DNA from: Antilocapra americana
Taxonomy: Eukaryota > Chordata > Mammalia > Artiodactyla > Antilocapridae
NCBI GenBank assembly: GCA_007570785.1
Contig: ML660203.1
Span: 5,017,276 to 5,081,275 of the forward strand
DNA: 64,000 nt
Direction of reading: 5' to 3'
Below the pieces are notes generated by a model. The model saw nothing but the letters and a program-made list of their open reading frames with translations. It did not search any database and was not told where the DNA came from. Both the position numbers and the translations under genes were made by a program. Of the stretch, positions 44,426-54,740 are shown piece by piece (the stretch's first letter is position 1; the number at the start of each line of letters is the position of its first letter).

Positions 44426-44480
44426 AAAGCTCACTAAAAGACATAACTCAATTTAACATGCTGATTGAGTCAGGTTTAGG

Positions 44481-44954
44481 TCACATTATACACCAGAGTT
44501 GTAGCCCCCAAAGCACATGGTCTTAGATTAGAAAGGATGTAGTTCCCCATAAGGCAATCTTGGTAGAATTTCTATAAGAGTGAATGGACACTGGGAGGAA
44601 AGAGTCCATAGATATCTTTCTCAATGTCTCTTTCTAGAGTGAAAATAATATATTCTTCCCTCCCTTCTTTTTCCTCCAACAGAGGGCAACTTTGAATTAA
44701 TTCCCCTTTTAATCATTTTAAGAGATTCTCATAAAATAATCTTTCTTCTCCTCTTTCCCTGGATCTTTCTACACTCCTTTCTTATTAGATCATTTCTGTT
44801 TGTCAGTCTGGGTATCTTAGGAATCAAAAAATTATCTAGTTTGACCAAAGGTACCCTAGTAAATGTTCCAAAAGAGTAATACCCTCAAATATCTCTCCTC
44901 TGGACTGTCAGCTACACAAGCTATACTATTTATCCATTTCCCATTCACTCATTC
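44481..44954. other. No recognised repeat or gene
   Basis: Unique-looking sequence; nothing recognised. Confidence 0.4.
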
Positions 44955-45175
44955 TTTCATTCATTCATGACCAAGTTCAAATATCACCTCCTCTGTGAAG
45001 CCCCGTGTGGTGGTGAGCACACTTTCCTCTGTGTTCCTGCAACATGTTTGAAATCCTATTAGAAATGATCTGTTCTTTCTACCTCTCTTTCCCATGACAG
45101 TAAATCATTTACAATAAATATGAAGATTTTTTTATCTTTATCAAGTATCTAGCAGGAAGCAAAATAGATGGCCTA
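44955..45175 (+). mobile_element. L2 LINE 3' fragment
   Basis: The order attcattcatgaccaagttc, aaatatcacctcctctgtga, agccccgtgtggtggtgag, ttctttctacctctctttcc matches the L2 terminal region. Confidence 0.7.
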
Positions 45176-46332
45176 GTAGTAGAATCACAGATTCTTAGTA
45201 ATTATCTTCTCATCAACATAGAGATGAATGAGTGAATGAATGCCCCTGCTGCATGGCAGGGTCCCACTGTCAATCCCAGATGGCTAACAGGTTTCATCTT
45301 TAGGGCCTACTATGAATGATACATGGTGTCTCTATTGAGCTTTGTCTTAATAAGGATAATCAGTGATACTTGAGCTCAGTAAAAAGAATGCTATGATAGA
45401 TTAGCAAAGTCCAGCATAGTCAGTGGAGTGGTAAGAAGTAATACACTTAAGGAACCTCTGCAGATGCTGTCTTTTGCTATACCTTCTGATCAGTTATGTC
45501 TGTTGACCAGTTTACTGGTCATATTCCTGGGCTGAACCCAGCAAGGCACAGTCTAGCCACAGAGGTTCTGACCAAGGAGTGACCAAGATCCTCAGAAAAA
45601 CAAAAGCCATATCGGGTCAATTTTCTTGTAAACTCCTAATCAAGAAAGGTACTGGGGTCATGGATCTTGACATCACTGATCAATCAGTCTGATCCCTTGA
45701 CCTCAGAGCCCAGTTGAATCCATGCTGGCCCCTTCCCGGTTTTACCATGACCCACAGACAAAGGCAATTACAGCTGGACCCTCACATGTTCCTTCTTCTC
45801 CATCTCCAGCTGGTGTTAACTTTTTACACAAATTACAGGGCACAAAGCACTTCCTGTGAATACCAACCTCTGCTCAAATTTCTTTTCCCAAGAGAGAAAC
45901 TTTTGGTGACTTCCAGCTGAATAGCTCTCCCCTTAAAACCAATTCCATCTCATGGAACCAAGCAGAAAACTCCAAATACATCTAAGCCTTCCCAGTGTGG
46001 ACCCTTCTAAGCCAAGAGCAGACTCACCCCAGATGTTCCTCTCTGCAGCACATAGCATCTCTGTATCTGTGGCGATCATTACCCCCTTTTTACCTTCTTT
46101 CAAGTCATACCTGACTTTCTGGTGCTGAAAAGACCCCCCCCCCCTCATGCAGCTTCCCCAGTCATCCTGCCCAGGAGGCAGTCTGGGGTGTCCAGCTCTG
46201 TACACAATCCACAGGCCTGTGGAACTACTGGCACATCTTTTGTTTCTGGAGGATATAATGGAACAGTATAAATCCTGTATTCTGTGTGTCCCTCACCACC
46301 CTGGATTTCTTGGGTGACTCTATTCCCTTCTT
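45176..46332. other. No recognised repeat or gene
   Basis: About 1.1 kb of unique-looking sequence. An 11-base C run is at 46,134-46,144. Short frames at 45,714-45,920 (+) and 45,933-46,205 (-) have no recognisable domain. Confidence 0.4.
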
Positions 46333-46653
46333 TTTCTTTTAAAGATTTATTCATTTGTTTATTTTTTGGCTACACTATGTCTTCACTGCTGGGCATGCAG
46401 GCTCTCTCTAGTCGCAGCGAATGGGGGTTACTCTAGTTGTGGTGTGAGGTGACCCTTCTTGTTGCAGAGCACAGGCTCTAGGACGCTCAGCGTAAGTAGC
46501 TGTGGCTCGCAGGCTCTAGCAGGTGGCCTCTAGTTGTGGTGCACAGGCTTAGTTGTCTCTGGGCATGTGGGATCTTCCCAGAGCAGGGATTGAACCCGTG
46601 TCCCCTGCATTGGCAGGTGGATTCTTAACCACTGGACTACCAGGGAAGCATCT
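46333..46653 (-). mobile_element. Full-length CHR-type SINE, antisense, with perfect 14-bp TSD
   Basis: Starts with the T-rich tail (tttaaagatttattcatttg), includes tagttgtggtgcacaggctt, attgaacccgtgtcccctgc and ends actaccagggaagca. A perfect 14-bp TSD tctattcccttctt lies at 46,319-46,332 and 46,654-46,667. Confidence 0.95.
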
Positions 46654-46667
46654 TCTATTCCCTTCTT

Positions 46668-47086
46668 CACTGCCGTAGTAGGTGTTTCCCCAAAGAGAGT
46701 TCCCCTTTCTGCCTATGGCCCCATAGTTCCATCGTTTTTTGGAACTAGCACTGCGCATTTCAGTGGAGGCAGTCTATGCTCCGCGGACCATGCCCCAGCA
46801 GACACCAAGGACCCCTCCAGATCCCTCTCTTTACCCTGATACTTAGATGTGCATTTCTCATTTTCAGCTAAATCATCACTATACACAGGGAAGAAGCGAG
46901 AGGATGCAGTAATGGACGCTTGGACGTTCTAGGACTCCCAGGTTTGCTCCAAGGCCAACAGTCCTGGACACTGAAGGACAGCAGAGCTATGTTTTCTTCC
47001 TACTGTTTGGACTGGGACTTCGCGGCAAGATGTTCTCCGCTGATATCGCTGATATCCCTCCAATGATATCCTACATCCCACCATCC
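46668..47086. other. No recognised repeat or gene
   Basis: Unique-looking sequence. A short internal tandem gatatcgct/gatatcc pair is at 47,041-47,060. Confidence 0.4.
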
Positions 47087-47312
47087 CTGTAGGTGGCGCT
47101 AGTGGTAAAGAACCGACTGCCAATGCAGGCGTAATAAGAGATGTGGGACACGGGTTCGAGTCTTGGGTGGGGAAGATCCCCTGGAGTAAGGCTTGGCAAC
47201 TCACTCCAGTATTCTTACCTGGAAAACTCCATGGACGAGGAGCCTGGTGGGCTATAGTCCATAGGGTTACAAAGAGTCGGACATACCCGAAGTGATTTAG
47301 CATGCATGCTAG
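47087..47312 (+). mobile_element. Bov-tA SINE
   Basis: Sense copy from ccctgtaggtggcgctagtg to cgaagtgatttagcatgc, with the extra gtaataagagatg block in the tRNA-like part. Confidence 0.92.
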
Positions 47313-47454
47313 AAACAAACTTCTTATTTTCTTTGATAGAAGTGAAAAAAATCAGTGTTATTTTTCAAAAAGATGAGACTCTTGGGGATTCCCCCAAGAG
47401 TCAATGCACCCAAGGAGGGTCTAATCAAAGTTTTGAAAAGCAGACCAACACCAG

Positions 47455-47535
47455 AAATCTATGTTGACACAGGACCTGGCACATTGAAAAGTACTTAATA
47501 AATGCTTGTTCTGTGAATGAATGAATGAATTGGCT
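47455..47535 (+). mobile_element. L2 LINE 3' terminus
   Basis: The stretch caggacctggcacattgaaa, agtacttaataaatgcttgt ends in four tgaa units (about 47,514-47,530), the characteristic L2 terminal repeat. Confidence 0.75.
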
Positions 47536-47612
47536 TGTGCCTGTAAGTGTCTAAAAAATCTATGTATGAATCTGACTTACCTCAGTCTCTCTGAATTAAA
47601 TTCTGCATGGCT

Positions 47613-47641
47613 ACACACACACACACACACACACACACACC
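47613..47641. repeat. (AC)n microsatellite
   Basis: About 14 uninterrupted AC units. Confidence 0.98.
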
Positions 47642-48174
47642 TTGTATGCAGAATTGAATAAATGAGTCTTGAACCTGACTGCACAGTCTCCCTGGTTTTT
47701 CCTTGACTACTGCAGTCTACACTTTTTGTGCAGCTAAGGTTTTCTATACTTTGATTCTGGCCTTTCATTCACCAAGTATTTTTGGTTTTTCTCTTCCCAA
47801 AGAAATACCTATCAGCCCCTGGGAGAAATGTGTGCATAGCACTCTGCGCATTCAGGAGGTAAAAATGGCAGGCTTTTGTAAGTACATATATGTGGAGAGA
47901 AGGAGATCATGCAGATAAACACTTACACCCCACGTTTTGGGGTGGATAGCAAGATCTACTTGCTATTTTAGATCTATTACCTGGATCCACCGTCATTTTC
48001 CTCTTGATGCTCTGAAGCATTTAACCCTGAGCTAATTCTAAGATTACCATATGGCAGCCTTGTTAACCATTCCACTAGACACAGTGTAGGAAGAGAAACT
48101 GTAGGCGTTCAAGGGCAGCACTCTGCAAAGCAGAGGCCCTAAAATGGAAACATCAGAGAAAGCAAATGTGTCTT
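47642..48174. other. No recognised repeat or gene
   Basis: Unique-looking sequence; nothing recognised. Confidence 0.4.
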
Positions 48175-48680
48175 CCAAGTAGAAGACTGGGTTCAATCCT
48201 GGTCCTACCATTTACTAAATGTTTTATCTTGGGTAAGTTACAAACCCCTCTGGAACCCAATCTTTTCATCTGGAAAATAGTAATCATAATAGCACTAACT
48301 TCAAAGGGATGCTATGAAAGTTTTTTTTTTTTTCGTTTTTAACTTATATTTTACTTTTATTTTTTTTATTTATTTATTTTTATTGTTTTTGCCATACAAT
48401 GACATGATATCACCATGGGTTTACATATGCTTCCCCTCCAGAACCCCCCTCCCTCCTCCCTCCCCCCCGGGGAGGCGATTGATTAGACATATGATAGTTA
48501 ACATGTTTCAATGCCCTTCTCCCATATCATCCCACCCTTACCCTCATCCACAAAGTCCATGAGTCTATTCTATACATCTGCGTTCCTTTTGCTGTCTTGC
48601 ATGTTGGGTTCTCGTTGATGGTAGTCTGTACAAGCACTTAACATGCTGCCTGGCACATAATTAATGCATTCCTCAGGCAA
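48175..48680 (-). mobile_element. MIR SINE, antisense, split by a young L1
   Basis: The left part aagactgggttcaatcctgg, gttttatcttgggtaagtta, tctttcatctgg-like sequence, and aatagcactaacttcaaagg joins the right part caagcacttaacatgctgcc, tggcacataattaatgc. Together they form one MIR. Confidence 0.78.
48319..48616 (-). mobile_element. Ruminant L1 3' UTR, antisense, shortened
   Basis: Poly-T tail, tgccatacaatgacatgata, a C/T tract at 48,432-48,472, then gattgattagacatatgata and acatctgcgttccttttgct, stopping at gttgggttctcgt. Compared with the 34.2 kb copy, the C/T tract and following spacer are shorter. The possible TSD (gatgcta/gatggta) is weak. Confidence 0.9.
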
Positions 48681-49087
48681 AGAAATCCGTTAATTAGCCA
48701 CCTAGTTGAGTAAAATCAGAAATGTTTCTCATAAGAGTATCAAGTAGAATCTGATCATTCTGACCACACCTTTAAGAGAGAGATGAAATGAAGATACTAG
48801 GAATAGACTGTTTGGAAGGGAGAATGTTTAAGTCAGAGCTCAAATCCCAGACTGTTTTAGTGGACACAAAGCATTCTAGATCAAAAGGCAAATATTGACA
48901 CATTAAAAATCAAATAGACTAAATGCAATGTGGTATCCTGGATTAGATCCTAGAACCAAACATGACAATAGTGGAAAAACTGGTGAAATCTAAAGAGAGT
49001 CTGGAGTTTGGTTAATAGTAATTTACCAATATTGGTTTCTTTGTTCCAGTACATGCACCATGGTTATGGAAAATGTTGATATTAGGG

Positions 49088-49307
49088 TGTGCATGCATGG
49101 GTGCTCAGTTGCTAAGTCATATCCAACTCTTTGTGATCTCTTGGATGGTAGCCTGCCTGGCTCCTCTGTCCATGGTATATTCCCACTGGAGTGAGTTGTC
49201 ATTTCCTTCTCCAGGAAATCTTCCTGATCCAGGGATTGAACCTATATCTCTTGTGTCTCCCACCTTGGCAAGTGGATTCTTTACCACCAAGCCATCTAGG
49301 AAGTCCA
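49088..49307 (-). mobile_element. Bov-tA SINE (antisense) in L1M
   Basis: Runs from gcatgggtgctcagttgcta to atctaggaagtcc. A diverged direct repeat, atattagg / atatttagg, lies at its edges. Confidence 0.9.
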
Positions 49308-49386
49308 ATATTTAGGTAAGTGGGACTGAAAGAAAAAGAGAAACTCTCTACATTAGCTTTGAGACATTTCTGTAATCTGCGATTTT

Positions 49387-49600
49387 GGGAGTTTCTTTGG
49401 TGGCTCAGATGGTTAAGAATCTGCCTGCAGTGCAGGAGACCCAGGTTTGATCCTGGGGTTAGGAAGAGCCCGTGGGGTAGGGAATGGCAACCCACTCCAG
49501 TATTCTTGCCTGGAGAATTCTTTGGACAGAGGAGCCTGGCAAGCTACAGTCCATGGGGTCTCAAAGAGTCAGACACGACTGAACCACTAACACACACACA
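49387..49600 (+). mobile_element. Bov-tA SINE in L1M
   Basis: Full-length sense copy from gggagtttctttggtggctc to acgactgaaccactaacaca, with an acacacacatac tail. Opposite orientation to its neighbour 80 bp away. Confidence 0.94.
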
Positions 49601-49635
49601 TACAGTTATTCCAAAATTTAAAAGTTGTTTTTCTT

Positions 49636-50159
49636 TAAATAATTAAATAAGACTTTGGAGAACTTTCCAAAATAGACTCACTTAAAATCATGTCTTTAAT
49701 TTTTAGCTTTCTGGGTGATACCTGGAGGAGATGAAGGATCAGAGATCCTTCTACCTGAATGAAACCAACATAATAGTCACTTATCCTGCCTTATCCTGGC
49801 TTATTTTCTCCTTCCTTCAGATCTGGCTTAACAGGGGCCAGAGCCTGGTTACCAGCTTAGCTTAATCTGTGAGAAAGATGAGGTGTCAGAAAGGAAAAGT
49901 GGCCAACATTTGTTTTTCCTGAGCTCATTTTTCTTAGAAGAGTCAATGAATGTCTTATGACTATGCCCCCTCTTCCCCTCACACATTGTCCCTGTTGGAT
50001 AACGTTCTTGGCTGCAGTGGAGAGAATTCATAATGGTTTCTTGAAAACCCTGATACAGGTCCCTCGATCTCCAGCCCTGGTGGCTAAAACAAGAAGTGAG
50101 GAATGGAACAGGTGTCATTCATCAATGACACTGTTTCAAGAACGGCTTTGAAAAATTTA
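49636..50159. other. No recognised repeat or gene
   Basis: Unique-looking sequence; nothing recognised. Confidence 0.4.
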
Positions 50160-50245
50160 CTTAACTGAAGTCACATCCCATGAAGTGAGGAAACCGAGGT
50201 TCAGCGAGGCTAAGGGATTTACCCAAGGCCACATAAGTAGATGTG
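50160..50245 (+). mobile_element. MIR SINE fragment
   Basis: The stretch gaagtgaggaaaccgaggtt, cagcgaggctaagggattta, cccaaggccacataagtag is the MIR core. Confidence 0.65.
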
Positions 50246-50344
50246 AAGAGCCACACAGAGATGGAGTCACATAGAAATTCCAGTTTCTCCTTGCTTCCTT
50301 CATATATGTACTCACATGCATACGTACACACGCACCTTCCCCAG

Positions 50345-50540
50345 AGGCCAAACCATCTCTGACTACATGAAGTATGGACCAGACCAGTGTACTAAGTGCT
50401 TGACACATATCCGGTACAAACCTCATTTTACCAAAGGGATAAATAAAGCCTAAAGGGGTTTATAGCTTATGCAAGGCTTATATCATTTATAAAGTGGCTG
50501 AGCTAGAATACATGCTCATTCAATCTGATTTCAGAGTCTA
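50345..50540 (+). mobile_element. MIR SINE
   Basis: The stretch gtgtactaagtgcttgacac, attttaccaaagggataaat, aagtggctgagctagaatac, ctgatttcagagtctaaat follows the MIR order. Confidence 0.65.
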
Positions 50541-51339
50541 AATTTTCAAGTACTCCATCACTCAATGGATAATTGCTGAATGAATAACTGAATGAAAGAA
50601 AAGGTGAATGAAATAATGGCCAGACAACTTTAGGGGATGAGTGCATAGTAGTCTCAATAATATTGTACCCTGCACCTATGTCTAGAACCTGAGATAATCC
50701 CAGCCTCTCTTAGAGAGTGAGGTATAAGCTGTAGATCTTGTTAGCCTTGGACAGAATTTGAAGGAGATATGGAGGAAGGTGAAATCCCAGGGAGTGAAAA
50801 AGTAAAGGACTTGTACCACTATTGCATTAAATAAGAAAAATGAGCTGCGCAGTGTTGATAGCTACCAATTTAGTACACCTAACCACTGAGTGCAGAAATA
50901 GTGGAAAGAATAAAAGGAAGTCAGAAATCGCCATCTCTCTATTCTGCACTCCTATCATGCTTTCTCACCAAGCAATATATAGAAAGGACTGAAAAACTCT
51001 TGAAGAGGAAGGTTCCAGGGTATCTTTAGAAATGTAGTAGAGATGAATAAAGTATATGGACTTGAGGTCAACCCTCCACCCTGCAAATCAGGTGGCAGGA
51101 AGGCAGATGGTCTCATCTGAGCCTTATCTCCTGCAGGTTTTCCTTTCATTTCCATTGGAGTGGACAGTCCCTGCAAGACTAGCAAATATCCCCTCCCCAC
51201 CCCGCCCCAGTTACTTGTGTCTTTCTCTCTCTTCTTCCTTCTCTTGGGAACTTGACAGGTACTTAACGTGTGGGAAGGAGAAACATACCACCAGAAAATA
51301 TTTCGATAGATAGAGACAAACATGAAACATAAAGAAGCT
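50541..51339. other. No recognised repeat or gene
   Basis: Unique-looking sequence. Overlapping frames on both strands at 50,955-51,323 have no recognisable domain. Confidence 0.4.
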
Positions 51340-51545
51340 CTTAGTTCTGTCTCTCACTAGCTATTGGTTCTTTGATTTTGGGTAAGATGTTCAGCCTTGC
51401 TGGGCCTCTTTCTTTATCTAAGAAATGAGATAACAGTCTCTAACTACCACAATTAATAGGAGAATTAGACATCATCTCTCCAGAGTCCTTAGTGCCAACA
51501 GAGTAGATGCCCTATACAACTTGCTTTTATATTTTTATCTTTATT
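51340..51545 (-). mobile_element. MIR SINE, antisense
   Basis: Contains tcactagctattggttcttt, gattttgggtaagatgttca, gggcctctttctttatctaa, gaaatgagataacagtctct. Confidence 0.7.
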
Positions 51546-52545
51546 GTCATCATTGTCTATTTTATAAAACTTGTTTACATCAGCGGAGTCTCACAGCTAC
51601 ATGCCACCCAAACACAAGGACCGAGGCCACATGTCCCCCAAATCCTGATACCACCCAGACAGATGAAAGCTTGAGCCGTAATAGGGTTTAACATCAGAGT
51701 GGAGAGATGAGAGGGTTCAGCTGGGCTGGAAAAAGAAATAGTGTGTCCAGCTTGGATGAAGGGGGCCCTTTTGGCGCCTCCACATCCATTGCCTGATCCA
51801 GTCAGCTAGAGGGGGAGGTGTCCTCTCAGACTGGGCTGCTGTCAAAAGATGGTCTTTGCTATCCATAGTCAGATTGTCAATGAAATTCAACATGAGCTCT
51901 AGATATGTACAGGCTGATTAGCAGAACACCCACCATCAACAAACAAAACTAAATTAAACCTTATCTTTTGGGGATATTACCTTTGATTTTTTTTTTTGCT
52001 GCTGCTTGCTCCAACTCTAATGGATGTGGTTTAAAAATAGGACCAAACAGTTTATTAAAACCCAAAAGCCTCTCTCGGGACTCCAGGAGGAGTGGAAAGG
52101 GCAGGAGGCAGCCTAGTTGCTCTCATTAGGAGCCCCTCCTAGCAAGAACTAAGAATGTAATCAGTGGGATAATGACTGGAGCCTTGATCACCCCTGCCCA
52201 TGCAGGATGCAAGCAGAATTAACAGAGCTGGGTTTTTGATGGGGAGTATATTCTCCAAAAGAGCTCCTTGGGAGGGCGGTGGGCATCCTTAGAGATCAGG
52301 GTAGGAGTTTTAAGAAGAAAAGAAAGGAGAAACCTGCATAACATCAACCAGCAGCAATCATGGTGACTAACAAATAATGGTAACACCAACAGCAATGGTA
52401 TTAAATGTCTAGATGGAGCTGTAACACCAGACCCAAGGAGAAAAACAGCAGGAAGGAAGGAAGTAAAAGCGAAGCAAAGGAAGTGATGGAAAGAGGGAAA
52501 CTTTTTTCAAGTCCTAATTTTATATACGACAACAGCACAAAGTTT
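51546..52545. other. Repeat-free block, candidate conserved noncoding DNA
   Basis: No transposon recognised for about 1 kb. It contains a MEF2-like ttaaaaatagga (52,032-52,043), a RUNX-like gatgtggttt (52,024-52,033), a TCF/LEF-like cctttgat beside a T tract (about 51,981-52,000) and taattg/ttaac cores. The function is inference. Confidence 0.35.
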
Positions 52546-52547
52546 CT

Positions 52548-53165
52548 TAATTTTTACTGGAGTTTAGTTGCTTTACAATGTTGTGTTAGTTTCCAATGTA
52601 TGGCAAAGTGAATATATATATCCTCTTTTTTGGATTTCCTTCCCATTTAGGTCACCACAGTGCATTGATTAGAGTCCCCTCTTTTATACAGTATGTTCTC
52701 ATTAGTCACCTATCTTATACATAGGATCAGCAGCGGATATACATCAATCCCTATAATAGCCAGGACACGGAAGCAACCTAAATGTCCATCAACACTGGAT
52801 AGATAAGGAAGAGGTGGTACATATATGCAATGGAATATTGTTGTTTAGCTGCTAAGTCAGATTCAACTGTTTTGCGAATGGGACTTGCAAATCCCATGGA
52901 CTGTAGCCATCCAAGCTCCTCTGTCCATGGGATTTTCCAGGCAAGAATACTGGAGTGGGTTGCCCTTTCCTTCTCCAGGGGATCTTCCCAACCCAGGGAT
53001 TGAATCCTAGTCTCCTACATTGCAGATGGTCTCCTACATCGCAAGCAGATTCTTTACTGCTGAGCCACCATTACTCAGCCATAAAATGAAGCAAAATTTG
53101 GTTATTTGCAAAGTCATGGATGTATCTAGAGACTGCCACACAGAGTGAATAAGTCAGAAAGACAA
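52548..53165. mobile_element. L1 3' end with internal inversion (twin-primed), split by a SINE
   Basis: The left segment (52,548-52,730) is antisense: tttagttgctttacaatgtt, catttaggtcaccacagtgc, gttctcattagtcacctatc. The right segment (52,738-52,839 and 53,070-53,165) is sense: ataatagccaggacacggaa, aatgtccatcaacactggat, then ttactcagccataaaatgaa. In the L1 RNA the right segment lies 5' of the left one, as expected for a twin-priming inversion. Confidence 0.85.
52840..53069 (-). mobile_element. Bov-tA SINE (antisense) inside the inverted L1
   Basis: Runs from gttgtttagctgctaagtca to tactgctgagccacc; the last bases of the tRNA-like head are missing. An internal partial duplication (gtctcctacattgcag / gtctcctacatcgcaag) is present. 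Only the 3-bp att is repeated at the edges. Confidence 0.9.
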
Positions 53166-53179
53166 AACAATGGTTCTTT

Positions 53180-53320
53180 TATGTTATTATTTTTTAATCC
53201 TCAAAACTACCTTATGAGCTGTCTGCCATTCTTCATATCAAGAAATTGAGACAAACAAGTGGGACAACTTCTCCAGTCTCTTAGCTAATAAGTGTGAGAA
53301 GTGAAACTGTTGCCTTGGCC
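53180..53320 (+). mobile_element. MIR SINE fragment
   Basis: The stretch aatcctcaaaactaccttat, gagctgtctgccattcttca, agaaattgagacaaacaagt, cttagctaataagtgtgaga matches MIR. Confidence 0.6.
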
Positions 53321-53885
53321 TCCTGGTACATTCTCCTAGATTGGTCCTGGGAGTGAGTGTGAGATGGGACATCAAGCTGGGCAAGGCTACTGTCTTCAGA
53401 GTCTGGATCCCACCACAATGAGCGATGGCCTGATTTTCCTACAGGTTCACATGACAAGCAGAGATTCACATCATTCTGTCATTTCCCACCCTACTGCTAT
53501 TTTTTTTTTTTAAGTACCAAAACACACTCAGGTACATACATGTGCAATGGCCCCATTTCTGGGTAAAAGAAAGACAGAGGCTAGAGTACCCTGGACTTTC
53601 ATTCTCTTGGTCCACTTTCTGCACAATCATACCCTTTCTTCTGTTTTACTTGCTGTGATTCCCTTCTGGCTTGCTTTTGTGTCCCCTCATCTTCTTTATT
53701 CTTATGCCCCAGTGTCCTTCTCTCTCTCTCAAGGCAGTTGTTTCCAATAAACCCTCACTTGTTTTTTTTTTTTTTAAGTTGTTCAGTTATTTTAAGTTTC
53801 CTCTTCCACAGTCCTCTGTCTGAATTTCTGCTTTGCATCTGGGCCACTTGATCCTCTCCATTTCTGGAAGGAAGACAAAGGAAGG
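53321..53885. other. No recognised repeat or gene
   Basis: Unique-looking sequence with T homopolymers at about 53,500-53,511 and 53,761-53,776. Confidence 0.4.
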
Positions 53886-54100
53886 TTTTTGTAGTTGTTG
53901 TTCAGTCGTTAAGTCATGCCTGACTCTTTGAGACCCCATGAGCTGTAGCTCCAGGCTCCCTTGTCCTTGACTGTGTCTCACAGTTTGTTCAGATTCATGT
54001 CCACTGGGTCAGTGATGCTATCTAACCACCTCAGCGTCTGCCGCCCCCTTCTCTTTTTGCCTTTAATCTTGCCCGCTTTAGGGTCTTTTCCAATGAAAAG
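53886..54100 (-). mobile_element. BovB LINE 3' end, antisense
   Basis: Runs from gtagttgttgttcagtcgtt through gatgctatctaaccacctca to gggtcttttccaatgaaaag. Confidence 0.92.
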
Positions 54101-54599
54101 GTATGAAGAACTTTCAGAATCTGGCTTGCTTTGGGGAGTGGAAAGGCATGGCAAAGGAGCAAATCACAGTTGCTGATATTTTCAGCATTTTTATTATATC
54201 TCAGGTCAGCTAGTAATGAAGTTGGACACAGCTTGATTGGCCACTAAAATAATCCATCCTGCTTTGCTAGCTCTCTGTTTACACAATGAGTAAGAACCTT
54301 CAGTCTGAGTGTTCCCTGTGTGTGTCGATAAGTTGGGATCCTGGGAGAAAGCAGAGGGCACACTCAAACTGTGCAACATAAAATGAGTTGGAGATAAGGA
54401 TGACTTACAAAGATAAAGGCAGGCTGTGGGCATACCACAAAGGGTGGGGCAGTGTCCTGGGGATAATAACTTATTTTTCTGATTCAAAGAACATATTTAT
54501 TTAGTTTCATTTTCTAAGGAGTTATAGATAGTTGAGACAGGAAAAGGAGGTATAAATATTTGGTTGCTATTTAATTCTTGCCCTTCCATCTCTACAACC
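54101..54599. other. No recognised repeat or gene
   Basis: Unique-looking sequence. The 93-codon antisense frame at 54,206-54,487 has no recognisable domain. Confidence 0.4.
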
Positions 54600-54740
54600 A
54601 CTCTGCTGTTACCATCCTCATCTTATATAGGAATAAGCTGAGCAACACAGAAATGAGATGACTTATCCAAGGTCTCATGGTGAGTCACCAGCAGTTCTGC
54701 AATTTGAACCATGATCAATCTGTGACTAACCTGCATTCCT
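54600..54740 (+). mobile_element. MIR SINE fragment
   Basis: The stretch catcctcatcttatatagga, ataagctgagcaacacagaa, gacttatccaaggtctcatg, tgcaatttgaaccatgatca follows MIR. Confidence 0.62.

Larger units (their letters stand above)
41400..44480 (+). mobile_element. Old L1M in sense orientation, host of a nested stack
   Basis: Pieces 41,400-42,385 (gtgtaggattctatacccaa, aaatatctttcaaacatgaa, accagatggaaatatgcaac), 43,300-43,841 (atggtttataacttatataa, tataaaccctaaaccagctt, tttagacacttcaattaaaa) and about 44,430-44,480 are collinear with ancient L1 sequence. Intervening parts are a hAT relic, an MLT1-type LTR and a BovB. Reading frames are destroyed. Confidence 0.7.
48890..49635 (+). mobile_element. 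Old L1M 3' UTR split by two SINEs
   Basis: Pieces are 48,890-49,087 (atgcaatgtggtatcctgga, ttagatcctagaaccaaaca, tggtgaaatctaaagagagt), 49,308-49,386 (actctctacattagctttga, gacatttctgtaatctgcga) and 49,601-49,635 (ttattccaaaatttaaaagt). They match one L1M 3' UTR end to end. Confidence 0.8.
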
